Shown: in pieces, positions 40,601-46,671 of the stretch
Numbering within the stretch: the first letter of the stretch is position 1
How the letters are laid out: every line of letters starts with the position of its first letter
Source: JAFGDI01 sp963662515
Lineage (GTDB): Bacteria > Planctomycetota > Phycisphaerae > Sedimentisphaerales > SM23-30
Length of the DNA: 64,000 nt
Reading direction: 5' to 3'
Assembly: GCA_963662515.1 (NCBI GenBank)
Contig: OY759675.1
Location: forward strand, 3,100,001-3,164,000
Program-made: the position numbers and the translations under genes
Notes under the pieces: model-generated
Told to the model about the DNA's origin: nothing
Databases searched by the model: none
The model's input: the letters and a program-made list of their open reading frames with translations, nothing else

Positions 40601-42138
40601 TCGCCGCCTGTAGGGGTATAACCGCTGTCATCCAGACGAGTTATCGTAATATAAACATCTGGCGTACTGCTCAGTATATACATCTGGTAAATATCGTGAT
40701 TACCAGCAATTATAAACTCTTCATCTTCATAAACCAGATTAGCCAGGTTGACCTGATAGACCATGCCGGTGAAATCTTCGGTGGCATAACCCATCTGCCC
40801 TATTTCATCATAGGTAAAACCAGAAAAGATCCGGTCCATCTGGTCATAGCCATCATCTTCGTGCTGACCAAGTGTAACTACCTCTAAATAATTATGGTAA
40901 CCCAGATAAACATCATCAAGATTGGTCAAGGTAACCAGCGATATCTTGGCATCACTCCTCTCACCATCATCATTCAGGGTGTACATCGTGGCAAACAGGT
41001 CGGAATCGCCATCTGAATTATAATCGCAATATGCCAGACCAGAAACCACCAGATCAGCATCATCTGTTGTAAGATAAGTTATATTACGATATGCCAGTGA
41101 AGTATCCTGTGTTACCGGATTATAATCCACTGCCATACTGATAAAACGATTCGTGGTTTGATTATAACCAATAAAAGTAGGGTAAACCGTATCTTCCGAG
41201 GCATTGTGACCCTCTTCGCTGAATACCATAGTGGAAATAGAAGAAAGCTCCCGCTCGCCGGTTTCAGGGATAATTCTATAATCTGCAATATTGCTTAATT
41301 CGTAACTGGCTCTGCCGCCTACAGTAGATACAGGCTCAGCCTCGCCGGTTATCGGATCAATAGTGATCAAAACCGGACCAGTACCAGAATTGAAGCCTGT
41401 ATCGCTGATAAGAGGAGCATTTACTACTGCATAAATAACCTCTTTTTTGATCTTCAGGTCAAAATCGCCATCGCCATCCTCATCATAATCCACCATAGCC
41501 CAGGCAAAATCAGCCGAATAGAAGCCGCTGAATGTTATATTGCCCTGATAAGGATTATTACTATCTATAACTGGGGCTACCACCGTAGCTGTCGCATCAT
41601 TAGCACCCATCTCATAGCGAAGCAATAAACCATTAGAGGTAAGACCAAAAGTATTACCTGATGTATCAGTCGCCATTGCACTTACATTGTATGAAGTATC
41701 ATCCAGCAACCTGAAAATAGGACCACCGCCAGGACCACCGCCAACTACCTCTGTTGTACCATCGGAATGTATAATATTACCTGGTATATCAACTGTACGA
41801 GGAGTGCCTGTCTGGGTCAGATAGTCATAGCCAAGTACCTCAACCACTACATCTTTCGAGGGGCCCTGACCGCTAAGCGTGCCTATACGCAGAATATTAA
41901 AGGCAGATACATCACCACTGGAAGTTTCTTCCGGATCAGAATAAACAAACTCAGTTGTACCTGTGTCGCCCTTGGGTAATACCAGAGTAGTCAACAGCAC
42001 CCTGCTCTCCAATGGCTCTACCGACAATAAACCAGAAGGTTTATACCCTTGCTTTTGTCTTGTTCGATTAAGCAGATCGGTGAAAATGCTATTTGCTCTA
42101 TCCAAACTTCTGCAGGTTCTACGAATCAATCGCTTCAC
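28687..42138 (-). CDS. Giant (~4,480 aa) secreted/surface protein with LEPR-XLL-type N-terminus and C-terminal metzincin protease domain
   Basis: The GTG at 42138 is chosen because AAGGAG lies 7 nt upstream; an in-frame ATG at 42168 lies before that site. The N-terminus is basic, then has PLESRVLLTT (~40-50), the planctomycete LEPR-XLL pattern found on large secreted proteins. Next come a repeat-rich region with Ca-binding-like DYDEDGDGDFDL and DYNSDGDSDLF, a PPC-like domain (~770-890), and a very long solenoid (~930-2,500) of short units such as GNIGTIYVGGDIEG and GSINTVEAKNDI. A less regular region (~2,600-4,050) and a second PPC-like domain (~4,080-4,270) follow. The C-terminal domain carries HELAHVLGLEH (~4394-4404), the metzincin zinc motif HExxHxxGxxH, with NVMNY as probable Met-turn. 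Function unknown: protease-bearing surface fibre or self-processing protein. Confidence 0.9.
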   Translation of the reverse strand: MKRLIRRTCRSLDRANSIFTDLLNRTRQKQGYKPSGLLSVEPLESRVLLTTLVLPKGDTGTTEFVYSDPEETSSGDVSAFNILRIGTLSGQGPSKDVVVEVLGYDYLTQTGTPRTVDIPGNIIHSDGTTEVVGGGPGGGPIFRLLDDTSYNVSAMATDTSGNTFGLTSNGLLLRYEMGANDATATVVAPVIDSNNPYQGNITFSGFYSADFAWAMVDYDEDGDGDFDLKIKKEVIYAVVNAPLISDTGFNSGTGPVLITIDPITGEAEPVSTVGGRASYELSNIADYRIIPETGERELSSISTMVFSEEGHNASEDTVYPTFIGYNQTTNRFISMAVDYNPVTQDTSLAYRNITYLTTDDADLVVSGLAYCDYNSDGDSDLFATMYTLNDDGERSDAKISLVTLTNLDDVYLGYHNYLEVVTLGQHEDDGYDQMDRIFSGFTYDEIGQMGYATEDFTGMVYQVNLANLVYEDEEFIIAGNHDIYQMYILSSTPDVYITITRLDDSGYTPTGGEPVWLFQDEDNATDIYTPEAAGGVAIGTHDYIHPGSTEVTYDALTFKQDPGETAPAPVASYGGVWKNGEIRPGIVVEEGNDVGQISIGGSVFGDVVVKDGSIGTFYCGFLGTNSFVVNGDLQNLIVGTDAGGVSESDGVWQPALNAISYDFGQGTVVGTTTCILEVMGQMGSFYGGGDWGMPVRVWGWSDVSSFPGVYNYRSSDINTRVNYYDVYREMERKVGPLAPPSYEFTYGAFDWIFTNDTPEAAQYLGSRASDGLISVIGSCESASYDAEDYYSFGVMAGDELTIKIYSTGSELNTDTGIPAYPGNGQVIGSNFLVYDPNGNLIETAGEVDPLTGNYMAVNFVAEIAGVYTVSVGIASGSLIYRLDIDGVSETSLGGANILGRTRSNYTVAVRDLTEFDVRPLVQVMNGNLGAFNVNGHAAMPQIKVLKGDIKAVRFNGTEDQGFGYASVGIEIDDNGNASDGIEPMVLASGSIGEVRVAGMSILDVYAGDDLQSFYAGADVAAGLYINDDIGSVYIGGNYINNIRLSSYIFANADGDNNPGIIDNIVVEGYMMAYVSTGRYKADNETKSGAGNVRYVYVGDRGRLDADAWFSDNVSEWIYNRGQTVNVFDDSGAEVVLSPGYLGTEEWVVDEDGSRELVNLDGGYLTVRLMSVFDVLPDEILNIDMSQYPAVGNVIVEVASTDGLRISTKSGAPVEIGLVDVEGLYDDSIVISGSAPISIYRLEAQSTTAEDENTGGDAQEGEDEETPGITSITNSSGYYLNQYGGVYTGKGDQKRVSYVGGDIVSMMIGDIALATVDTGAVDENGNPVTGLSDEELAALLEQDYSIEQISIRGNLGYTASTTGQTVIAPLVYAAVDQFVTPGGSMYNGLYSQVSIDSLKVGGMIANDVYVASSVGSISVNSDRSDYVDQFDGVSAAITIWGNLASINVGDGLIDPGTGFWADAGIFVWGDIGTVKATGMDHDIAGAIIAGGIIGSVNITDGADLEGYNYIGTWNCPNIATHAFFGQFYIDYNIRGFGTRYGEYSLGQLVISGEDSEMSGAYISVGNANKIVIGGRADGMTNSRISLNTYGTTSSGTINSISVSGYGIVDSVINVGYNAKSITVAKGGSIVNTIINTSWKLGSITADNIVNTHIQGSVNNINTIGKITARDSISKMIVSAGSINTVEAKNDIVDSTIYVAGKLNKVKTGDDFVAEIVVGGPYGYLGNITVGGDLGTPNSGSIAVDGNIGTIKVKGNFYSDLYLNESSQYFAGDAYKGYELKSVTVGGLMEIAGNVYGDIGTIKTGGNFGVNGDELNIHGDLKSLVVGSGRTSAEMQLDLMVDGDLSSVKTTGDIEGDITVTGDLGKIAVNRSVKEAAGSHGINGDITVGGDLKGITVKNGDVNGVVNVEGTSGTIKTLGCSIYGTGVYQGDTDGINITGSLDSYYVVVGDVKSIKLTGGTDGLGNPEEGSITEEGAILIDGNLDSLYVSDDIRGMIYVTGNIGTIYVGGDIEGASIVVGGNIGNITVADEMKEQSVIVAGYDPGSGGKINAADFAKIDGLGTDDFWTMEDWSGESWADAAWDYGYWTQADCVGQVWSKPEWSEIDWSDFYAVDDLQGEITETYLDHIQGEVVTAYLTYVNNKFTIQGHLVDPAEVASAGNIKNVKIKTLSNSSVVAGVAPGTDGVYGDLSGTDKAGSGQSSIGKIEITAAAGSPLDNYGVFADGEIGKLTVAGRTMNIPLQVDAATGFRAWEVPAVEDFDLQAKPGTQLLSFEAGDPLSYTIGAGTINFKLTGNGRALVQIDTATGKVVAMQLKDTDARTSVSVTTKNFDDLEVARIFSNDDSSLKSLIIDGTLVYSQDGSSLDIDGGIKTVRIAGIDSTGGAAGQEMLVNVDGNIGSLQVGDIVADSDTQLVIDIAGQVNKAVFNSVSTDVFVNTGSLNSIQVNNDFEGNLSSGSLLNTIMVKGDFDGLVFADGNINKVTIKGQMGSVRVDDRSEATISAYGDIKTATTGSMTNASFVAGGSVNTVKITGDMTGSDIVAGVILDKFTDLRDNELEVAQGDVNKVFVAGNFKESNIAAGVAPGVDGYYSTSDDELNYRVVENATAPRVKSVQPLTDGSGTPFDTIVIKLEDTKQENYSNIGNVTIKGTAQVSSQNDMSYAFIASGNIDKVMVHSQRYSGEGDIALTEVSSNLLNSDTINRTLTTMDDVAQSAVWVQVDGLDQQFSTTEAIFQGLSDDRFVYGTDVTVRYDAASNSILFTAPDGFLESKDGANYYKIILRSGLVSNQIGVNLDGEYLGVMPSGDSQPGGDFIYSYAMADIGDLATTAFTPFDEKNGFPSNYFWVYGSSLGENRGLSGSVSMLENDYFKLTNLEEGQVLCISLEDIHKNVGNVQFADDWYQNVVVELLKIEEHEEYNSYGLSNVIDYNQSEPLVSSEMAEMFWSGSNFYGYDDEGGIFYRIDVASPDGTQGTTLNTFTKLDNDLIDINSTLRTATLSPNQQQGVIESLTALGGHTGDSFWAIANFTPINGTPRQSLALIRNLERSVDVQQAENLEVYISDTDLSDYNIVGLAEAADYTGQEDYNILYAVSADGRMYQLNSDIMDSQSNDLESDANYFGQIRRYFNSTMVGGTETAGYLKDRDGDAVIDFKITGLSNSREGNGLYILHDLTLGDYTSVRSDAIYKVTFDAEDNAQASFWLDLNDGSDHDGLAASPEGYILVGVPMYGSPVGDTFKVTFGTDTQELVFGSDQELALRGGLVNITSDPDELPRNYESYAFIRSDMYYGFSIDYNAGLTNDLVITIDDIDFWNTDDNGNTIVAGSMVDNAYSDNPFVNVQPVFDVDQFGNISTSLRITIDAAYAGGQANVYFSADSGQVLTLSEFSLDKVGKIAGDDTRDAYSEINVRHDTIVPNLTELTVSSVNLVTAITLEADDSLDYNLQRYLSRTLYKQLDGLISDEIIDLVENELTQRNVVSIYNDFLEALVRTNYNALGYDIEQETFVLVNTDTFETRPIIVEAPRENSVNNDENNVELVELSLDSLSRIYNSNYQTTTTAGKTTWSIDNITGLEFGAVETIGVEGQEGVSVQRPVLWAIATITSTTHVYGEGTESATTQNLIRIDDIFNPDNNFKVANNWDLIDLGLGNITELACGIFADGIDDTPFENEELVLSDNKNELYGFDTQSNTLVKFDIAEVVIDIDSNTQSLVVNPEYGLPEVIGQVESSYVVSAMDFDSKGRLLAVENNGDSIIQISTRIDAGVNRANALEDLPAGDYSAFTFNSELNDSEPILIRRATGSVAGDDIRIRVDESAWNTSHVLGAANNTTIDGVTVSSANGMDLTHGYYTLDLTYTRGDGLKTVEIDGIDWSEFGGIDSVVVTDQGNVTILDYDNNSISLLIDTDKGTGAAAVFFGTTVDVLRPGLGYTSATPVFMSNSMLTGTAGLYSLIREDGDYVIRVGMDFTSSLYSYRQSVQGGVYNYTGYYGVIPTTPLDYRLSVCAFNDGDSDFGQVDISDDSFIYYGGMPNDAAVDLSASTTHWTADERLEDVYRFTRGTNPYGMIAKGEFITPGEAGSITVNSDLAVITDVDVYSVQLTEGQKLSVDLRSLYNSAVEGVEFTIGVYNSDLESVATILSGGEDIALVNGEADRHYTIQAINEINGVTIDPMESVNGTLTGTYYVVVSLLNYDAGAIEFDDSTYYSLTLTTSEGGADKIKAAASPQLVYLSFGDKNTGKNLKAEYLEESLAGGSYTDISDRPAFSLSDFPYLPASFNYDANGDGVENEVQYVTWDYMVDRITEQVCAVYQEALDDPTTPEREDQELIYITNDYSEVVRKEHSTVVIGGDFSLSGLMGIAENVDRHNTDRSDMACVGSKAIGEYTATYMNSSSPAENVNRAVNAIASTTIHELAHVLGLEHSTEVDPDLTTPIDSAALYLADNVMNYNASAVDMSGIRFETRNRMASSALGIFSYTVNQPGFQNEIDALLRNLGTVTPVM

Positions 42139-42636
42139 AGTATAACTCCTTGCTGGTCTGTTTTCCACGCAATATCTTATATGGCAGGCTTTATGGCAGG
42201 TATTAATCGTATAGGATGGCCATAAAAATAATAATAATCATACTAAAATCTTTTGCCGTTTTTTAAAAAACCGGCAAAATACGCCGGCACGGTCACCTAT
42301 ACATACATTTAAACTGATTTTAAGCCGTAATTCTCTCGAAAATACACCGTTTTGTCAATAAAAAAATAACCTGAATCAATAATTTGAAATTATAGATAAA
42401 CAACTAATAAACAAGTACTTACATCTCTGGGCTTACCACTTTCGAGTTGTCGTAATTAACTTAAACTATCACGACACAAGTTTGGCAGTATGAAAAAAAC
42501 AGAAATAGAAGAAAATAATTATCAATACTGATAAAGGATATGGCTAATAGCCACAATGGTAGGCCCAAGCCCCGTTCAACAAAGCGTTTCTATTTACAAA
42601 AACAAAAAACATCACAAGCCAACTAGAATCCAAGTT
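42139..42636. other. Intergenic region upstream of the giant gene
   Basis: A 498-bp gap with no convincing ORF. It contains the ribosome-binding site of the giant gene (near 42146-42151), two TATGGCAGG direct repeats (42180 and 42192), and a near-perfect palindrome at 42251-42279 in which TTTTGCCG-T6 faces A6-CCGGCAAAA with one extra C. The palindrome could end the transcript of the 42637-43803 gene, although it lies ~360 nt after its stop. No other feature is seen. Confidence 0.5.
42251..42279. repeat. Near-perfect palindrome with T6/A6 centre
   Basis: TTTTGCCG followed by T6, then A6 and CCGGCAAAA: 14 pairable bases with one bulged C. It could work as a terminator or a protein-binding site; its position between two minus-strand genes fits a late terminator. 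Confidence 0.45.
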
Positions 42637-43803
42637 CTATTTCTTTTCGGCTATTTCAATAAGCGAAGAGACGGCATATCTGACATCATCCACAGTATTA
42701 AACATGCCGCAACTGAACCTGGAGGTGCCCCCCAGAGCAAAAGAACCTATTGCCTTATGGGCAAATGGTGCACAGTGCAGACCAGGCCGGGTAAGAAGAC
42801 CATATTGAGATTCAAGCAGCTTAGACAACTCAACTGGCGTATAACCATCGATAGAAACAGAAAAAACACTTAACCTTCTGGCTATATCTCGGGGGCCATA
42901 AATTGTAAGGCCAGAAACAGCATCAGCGGCCTTAAGAAACTCACGACATAACATTTCATCGTGCTGGCGCAACTGGTCCTGCCCCTTCTCCAGCAACCAG
43001 GCAACACCCTCACTCAACCCGGCAATACCCAGAGCATTATGGCTGCCTCCTTCAAATTTATCAGGCATTTCCTGAGGCTGGAACGGATCCTCGCTACGGC
43101 TGCCTGTTCCACCTTCCTTTAGAGGTCTGAGTAATTGCTCCCTGCCGGGCTTAATGTATAAAACGCCAGTACCAAGCGGCCCTAGCAGCCCTTTATGGCC
43201 AGGAAAAGCCAGAAAATCGACATTCATATCATCTACATTAACTGGATAGTGCCCTATAGACTGGGCAGCATCAACCAGATAGAGTATCTCATGGTCGCGA
43301 GCTATCTCGCCTATTGTGTTCACATCCTGAAGCGAGCCGCAGACATTACTGCCGTGAACACATGCTATAAGTACAGTTTCAGGCCTGATCGCCCGGCGAA
43401 TATCGTTTGGATCGCATATTCCATAACTATCAGCCTCAATGTATGTTACATCAATACCGAGTTGCTGCCTTAAGGCATAAAGCGGCCTCAACACCGAATT
43501 ATGCTCCATACTGGTAGTAATAACATGACTGCCAGGCTTTAATACTACACCTTTAATAGCAAGCACCAGCCCATCGGTGCAATTGCTGGTCATGATAACA
43601 TTTTGCGGACAGCTGGCTCCAATAAATTGAGCTATTCTTTCGCGGCATTGCTGGATAACATGCCCGGAAGTCATTGCCTCATGGTATGCCCCCCGACCGG
43701 CAGAAGCCCCTATATTTCGGCTGTAATTATCCAGAGCCTGCCAAACCGACTCAGGCTTGGGAAAACTCGTCGCTGCATTATCAAAATATATTCTACGATC
43801 CAT
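42637..43803 (-). CDS. Cysteine desulfurase family aminotransferase class V
   Basis: A PLP enzyme of the NifS/IscS-like fold; this subgroup is usually annotated as cysteine-desulfurase-family and its precise substrate is not always known. Start at 43803 gives the conserved N-terminus MDRRIYFDNAATSFPKP (389 aa). Landmarks are YLVDAAQSIGHYPV, the PLP lysine in FLAFPGHKGLLGPLGTG, and TRPGLHCAPFAHKAIG, whose cysteine is the likely persulfide-forming residue, followed by GTSRFSCGMFNT. No isc, suf or nif scaffold genes are beside it. The next gene on the plus strand is the prophage target tRNA-Ala. Confidence 0.9.
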   Translation of the reverse strand: MDRRIYFDNAATSFPKPESVWQALDNYSRNIGASAGRGAYHEAMTSGHVIQQCRERIAQFIGASCPQNVIMTSNCTDGLVLAIKGVVLKPGSHVITTSMEHNSVLRPLYALRQQLGIDVTYIEADSYGICDPNDIRRAIRPETVLIACVHGSNVCGSLQDVNTIGEIARDHEILYLVDAAQSIGHYPVNVDDMNVDFLAFPGHKGLLGPLGTGVLYIKPGREQLLRPLKEGGTGSRSEDPFQPQEMPDKFEGGSHNALGIAGLSEGVAWLLEKGQDQLRQHDEMLCREFLKAADAVSGLTIYGPRDIARRLSVFSVSIDGYTPVELSKLLESQYGLLTRPGLHCAPFAHKAIGSFALGGTSRFSCGMFNTVDDVRYAVSSLIEIAEKK

Positions 43804-44041
43804 CGAAATGAATGTCCTGCTAATAATCTTACTTTCTCTCACTACTGGTATAAACTCAGAGTGACAATAATATCTGAATCAGAACTAAAAATAAACCCAT
43901 ACTTTCCGAAAAAACTTTTTTTTCGGACTTATAGCAAAAAATATAGTTTTTTACAAAAAAAACTCTGGCATTCCCTTAACCTTTAAGTTATTATACTTGG
44001 CTCTGGTGGATAATCCAGTAACAACACCAGTTAAAAAATTT

Positions 44042-44114
<73 letters not shown>

Positions 44115-44230
44115 TTACATAAGTCACCATAAAACCGTAACTTGCAAGAAAAACTTTCTAAGTCGCTTATACTAATAAAAACTTTTACAACTTATGGGCG
44201 GTTGTAAATTCTCTTCAGAGGAGTATAAGC

Positions 44231-45493
44231 ATGGAATTCCGGTTCGAAAAGCATCAGGGTACTATTTATCTCAATGGGTCTCGCTATTGGTGGAAAGTAC
44301 GGTTCCCTGGCGATAGTAAATTCAGGCATATCCCACTAAGGCTTCCATATCAGAAGTTTGCCACTAATAGTTTTGCAGAAGCAGAACAGATAGCAAACAA
44401 GCTTTGGGCCGATGCGACACTTGGAACAAGCGTTGATTTCGACGGGAAGCTATCTTCTCTCATAACCCTCTACTTAAATTGGGCTAAAAACTATTACCGC
44501 CAACCCTCTATGGAATCTGATAATATCAGGTGGGCACTTTCTCCCCTCTTGTCATATTGTGGCGAAATTAAAGCTAAAGACTTTACCCCCAAACAGCTCA
44601 AACTATATCGCGACCATGTTATCTCTACTTATGATTGGTGCATCAGCACGATCAACCGCAGAATAACCACGATCGTAAAGATGTTCCAATGGGCTGTCAG
44701 CGAAGAATTTGTCAATTCATACACTTGGCAATCACTCCAATCTGTCGAAAGTCTAAAATCCAGATACTGCGACAGACGAATCCGGCTTATTAAAAAAGTA
44801 ATGCCTATTGAATTAGATCGGGTAAATTTAACGCTTAAACACCTATCACCAACTCTTCAGGACATGGTAAACCTCCAACTACTAACTGCAATGCGGCCAG
44901 GCGAGATGGTTAAAATCAGACCTGAAAATATCAACCGATCTGGTGAAATTTGGCTATACACTCCTAAAGCCACATCTGAAGATGGGCAAGATCACAAAAC
45001 GGCTCATTACGGCCATGACCGTACGATTTGTATTGGACCAAAAGCTCAAGCAATTTTAACAAAATACCTTCGAAGACCCACTGGCACATTCTGTTTTCAA
45101 CCAGAAGAAGTGGTTAAATCACACCGCGAAGAAAGATATGCTGCCAGACGAACAATAATTTCCTGTGGAAATAAACCTGGTTCAAACAGAAAAGGTACCC
45201 AATATTTTAATCCATTTTACTCAGTTGAGGCCTATCGCAAAGCAATTCAAAGAGCATGTAATAAGGCATTCCCGGCACCAAACGGCATTTCAAAAGAAGA
45301 TAGAAAAAAGTGGATTCAAAAAAATCAATGGTCACCTCATCAACTTCGCCATACTATGGCAACTGAAATCAGAAGTCAGTTTAACCCAGATGATGCAAGA
45401 GCAGTACTAGGTCACACAACTTTAAGTGCTACAGAGATTTACGCTGAAATGGACTTGCGAAAGGCGATTAATGTTGCCAAATCTATCGGATAA
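44231..45493 (+). CDS. int: Tyrosine integrase (phage integrase family)
   Basis: Catalyses site-specific integration and excision. The 420-aa protein has the full catalytic set: Arg222 in TAMRPGEMV, His370 and Arg373 in PHQLRHTMATEI, His395 in LGHTTLSA and the nucleophile Tyr404 in TEIYAEMD. The SAM-like core-binding domain spans about 75-185. AGAGGAG lies ~8 nt upstream of the ATG. It reads away from tRNA-Ala at the left end of the prophage, where an attachment-site-proximal integrase is expected. No excisionase is recognisable nearby. Confidence 0.95.
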   Translation: MEFRFEKHQGTIYLNGSRYWWKVRFPGDSKFRHIPLRLPYQKFATNSFAEAEQIANKLWADATLGTSVDFDGKLSSLITLYLNWAKNYYRQPSMESDNIRWALSPLLSYCGEIKAKDFTPKQLKLYRDHVISTYDWCISTINRRITTIVKMFQWAVSEEFVNSYTWQSLQSVESLKSRYCDRRIRLIKKVMPIELDRVNLTLKHLSPTLQDMVNLQLLTAMRPGEMVKIRPENINRSGEIWLYTPKATSEDGQDHKTAHYGHDRTICIGPKAQAILTKYLRRPTGTFCFQPEEVVKSHREERYAARRTIISCGNKPGSNRKGTQYFNPFYSVEAYRKAIQRACNKAFPAPNGISKEDRKKWIQKNQWSPHQLRHTMATEIRSQFNPDDARAVLGHTTLSATEIYAEMDLRKAINVAKSIG

Positions 45494-45535
45494 AACACTG
45501 GACAAACTCAGTTTATTGATATAATGGAGCGTACT

Positions 45536-46237
45536 ATGGTTAAGAATTTGATTATAAAATTCTATTGCACTGAACGAAGCTGCCGGAAAATGAAGAATAT
45601 TGTTAAAGACATGAGCATTCATATCATACCAGTTTCTTTAGACCTACCGTTTGAGGCTCATTTTAACGCTTCTTGCAGCGAACAGGACGCGGTTCATTTC
45701 AACTATATCTGGGAAATGGTAAGGCTTAGAAAAGACACTGCTTTCTATTCAAATGAGCAGCTTCTGACGAAACAGCAAGCTGAAGATATTTTCAATTGGA
45801 TCAGGTGCTACCTAAACCGAAAACACTTCCATAACCAGACCGATTATTGCTGTATCTCCCCTGGTATCAAGGAATTACACGGCTGGGGCTGCAAATGGCT
45901 TCACTCAGTCCTGCGTCATGGCCGTTTTGGCCGGCACAAAGGCATTGACTGGTGGAAGGTAGGCCCATTTGATGGAAAAGTCCAATTTATCGATAAAGAA
46001 GCCATAAAAGAAATGTTCCGAGATGAGGCCGACAAGAAAAATCTGGAACTATGCCCGTTCTTTTTCTTGGAAAAGGCTTTCCAATATGTGGACATGCTTC
46101 CTGAACAGATTAACCCAACCATTGATGAGGAATGGAGTTATAACATTACAACCACATCCGGAAATCTTTTGAGTGCAACAGGGGTAACACCAACGCCGTA
46201 CAATAGTTTCAGTGACCCACCAAATATATTTGATTAA
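45536..46237 (+). CDS. Hypothetical prophage protein, 233 aa
   Basis: I do not recognise this protein. The second ATG (45536) is preferred because GGAG lies 6 nt upstream; an ATG at 45524 would add four residues. It is rich in Trp, Cys and His in the middle (RCYLNRKHFHNQTDYCC, GWGCKWLHS, RHGRFGRHKGIDWWKVG) and has no signal peptide or membrane segment. The tail (~195-233) is Thr/Ser/Pro-rich and probably disordered. It follows the integrase by ~40 nt and precedes the toxin-antitoxin pair, a position where regulatory or defence genes often lie in prophages. A nucleic-acid-related role is only a guess. Confidence 0.7.
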   Translation: MVKNLIIKFYCTERSCRKMKNIVKDMSIHIIPVSLDLPFEAHFNASCSEQDAVHFNYIWEMVRLRKDTAFYSNEQLLTKQQAEDIFNWIRCYLNRKHFHNQTDYCCISPGIKELHGWGCKWLHSVLRHGRFGRHKGIDWWKVGPFDGKVQFIDKEAIKEMFRDEADKKNLELCPFFFLEKAFQYVDMLPEQINPTIDEEWSYNITTTSGNLLSATGVTPTPYNSFSDPPNIFD

Positions 46238-46281
46238 TTTCCAGTAACAGATTTTATACCATCGCAATATTATACCAAAAA

Positions 46282-46299
46282 AACATAACACAATATGTT
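46282..46299. promoter_or_regulatory. Candidate operator of the HigBA-like pair
   Basis: An inverted repeat AACATA-N6-TATGTT lies 28 nt before the toxin start and just after a TATTAT (46268-46273) that could be a -10 element. HigA-type antitoxins usually repress their own operon by binding such repeats, so autoregulation is likely. Confidence 0.4.
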
Positions 46300-46326
46300 A
46301 AACTTTTTAATTGACTTACACGATAT

Positions 46327-46671
46327 ATGAACATATACTTTAAAAACAAGAAGATTGAAAAACTTTGCAATAGCGAAAAAGAGATCAAAAAGCGTTTTAA
46401 TGCTAAAATTGCTGAAAAGCTAATGGAAAGACTTCAGTCTTTGGAGTCAGCCAAATCCCTTGCCGAAATTCCGAGCGAACCACCAGAAAGGCGGCATGTG
46501 CTAAAAGGAGCTGACAAGGGTGTCATATCAATAAATTTAGATGAAAAACAAAGGCTATTATTTAAGCCCGTACCGGAAGAATGCAAAGATTTATATTTAC
46601 ATGATGGTGGCTATAATTATAGCAACATAACATCTATTGAGGTATGCGACATCAGAGATACACACGAATAG
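46327..46671 (+). CDS. higB: HigB-like toxin (RelE/ParE fold)
   Basis: A predicted ribosome-dependent mRNA interferase. The 114-aa protein has the HigB pattern: MNIYFKNKKIEKLC at the start, KRFNAKIAEKLMERLQSLESA as the first helices, RRHVLKGADKGVISINLDEKQRLLFKP as the core sheet, and SNITSIEVCDIRDTHE at the end. It overlaps or immediately precedes a HigA-domain gene, the usual toxin-first order of higBA loci. No good ribosome-binding site is seen; an inverted repeat upstream may be the operator. Confidence 0.88.
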   Translation: MNIYFKNKKIEKLCNSEKEIKKRFNAKIAEKLMERLQSLESAKSLAEIPSEPPERRHVLKGADKGVISINLDEKQRLLFKPVPEECKDLYLHDGGYNYSNITSIEVCDIRDTHE

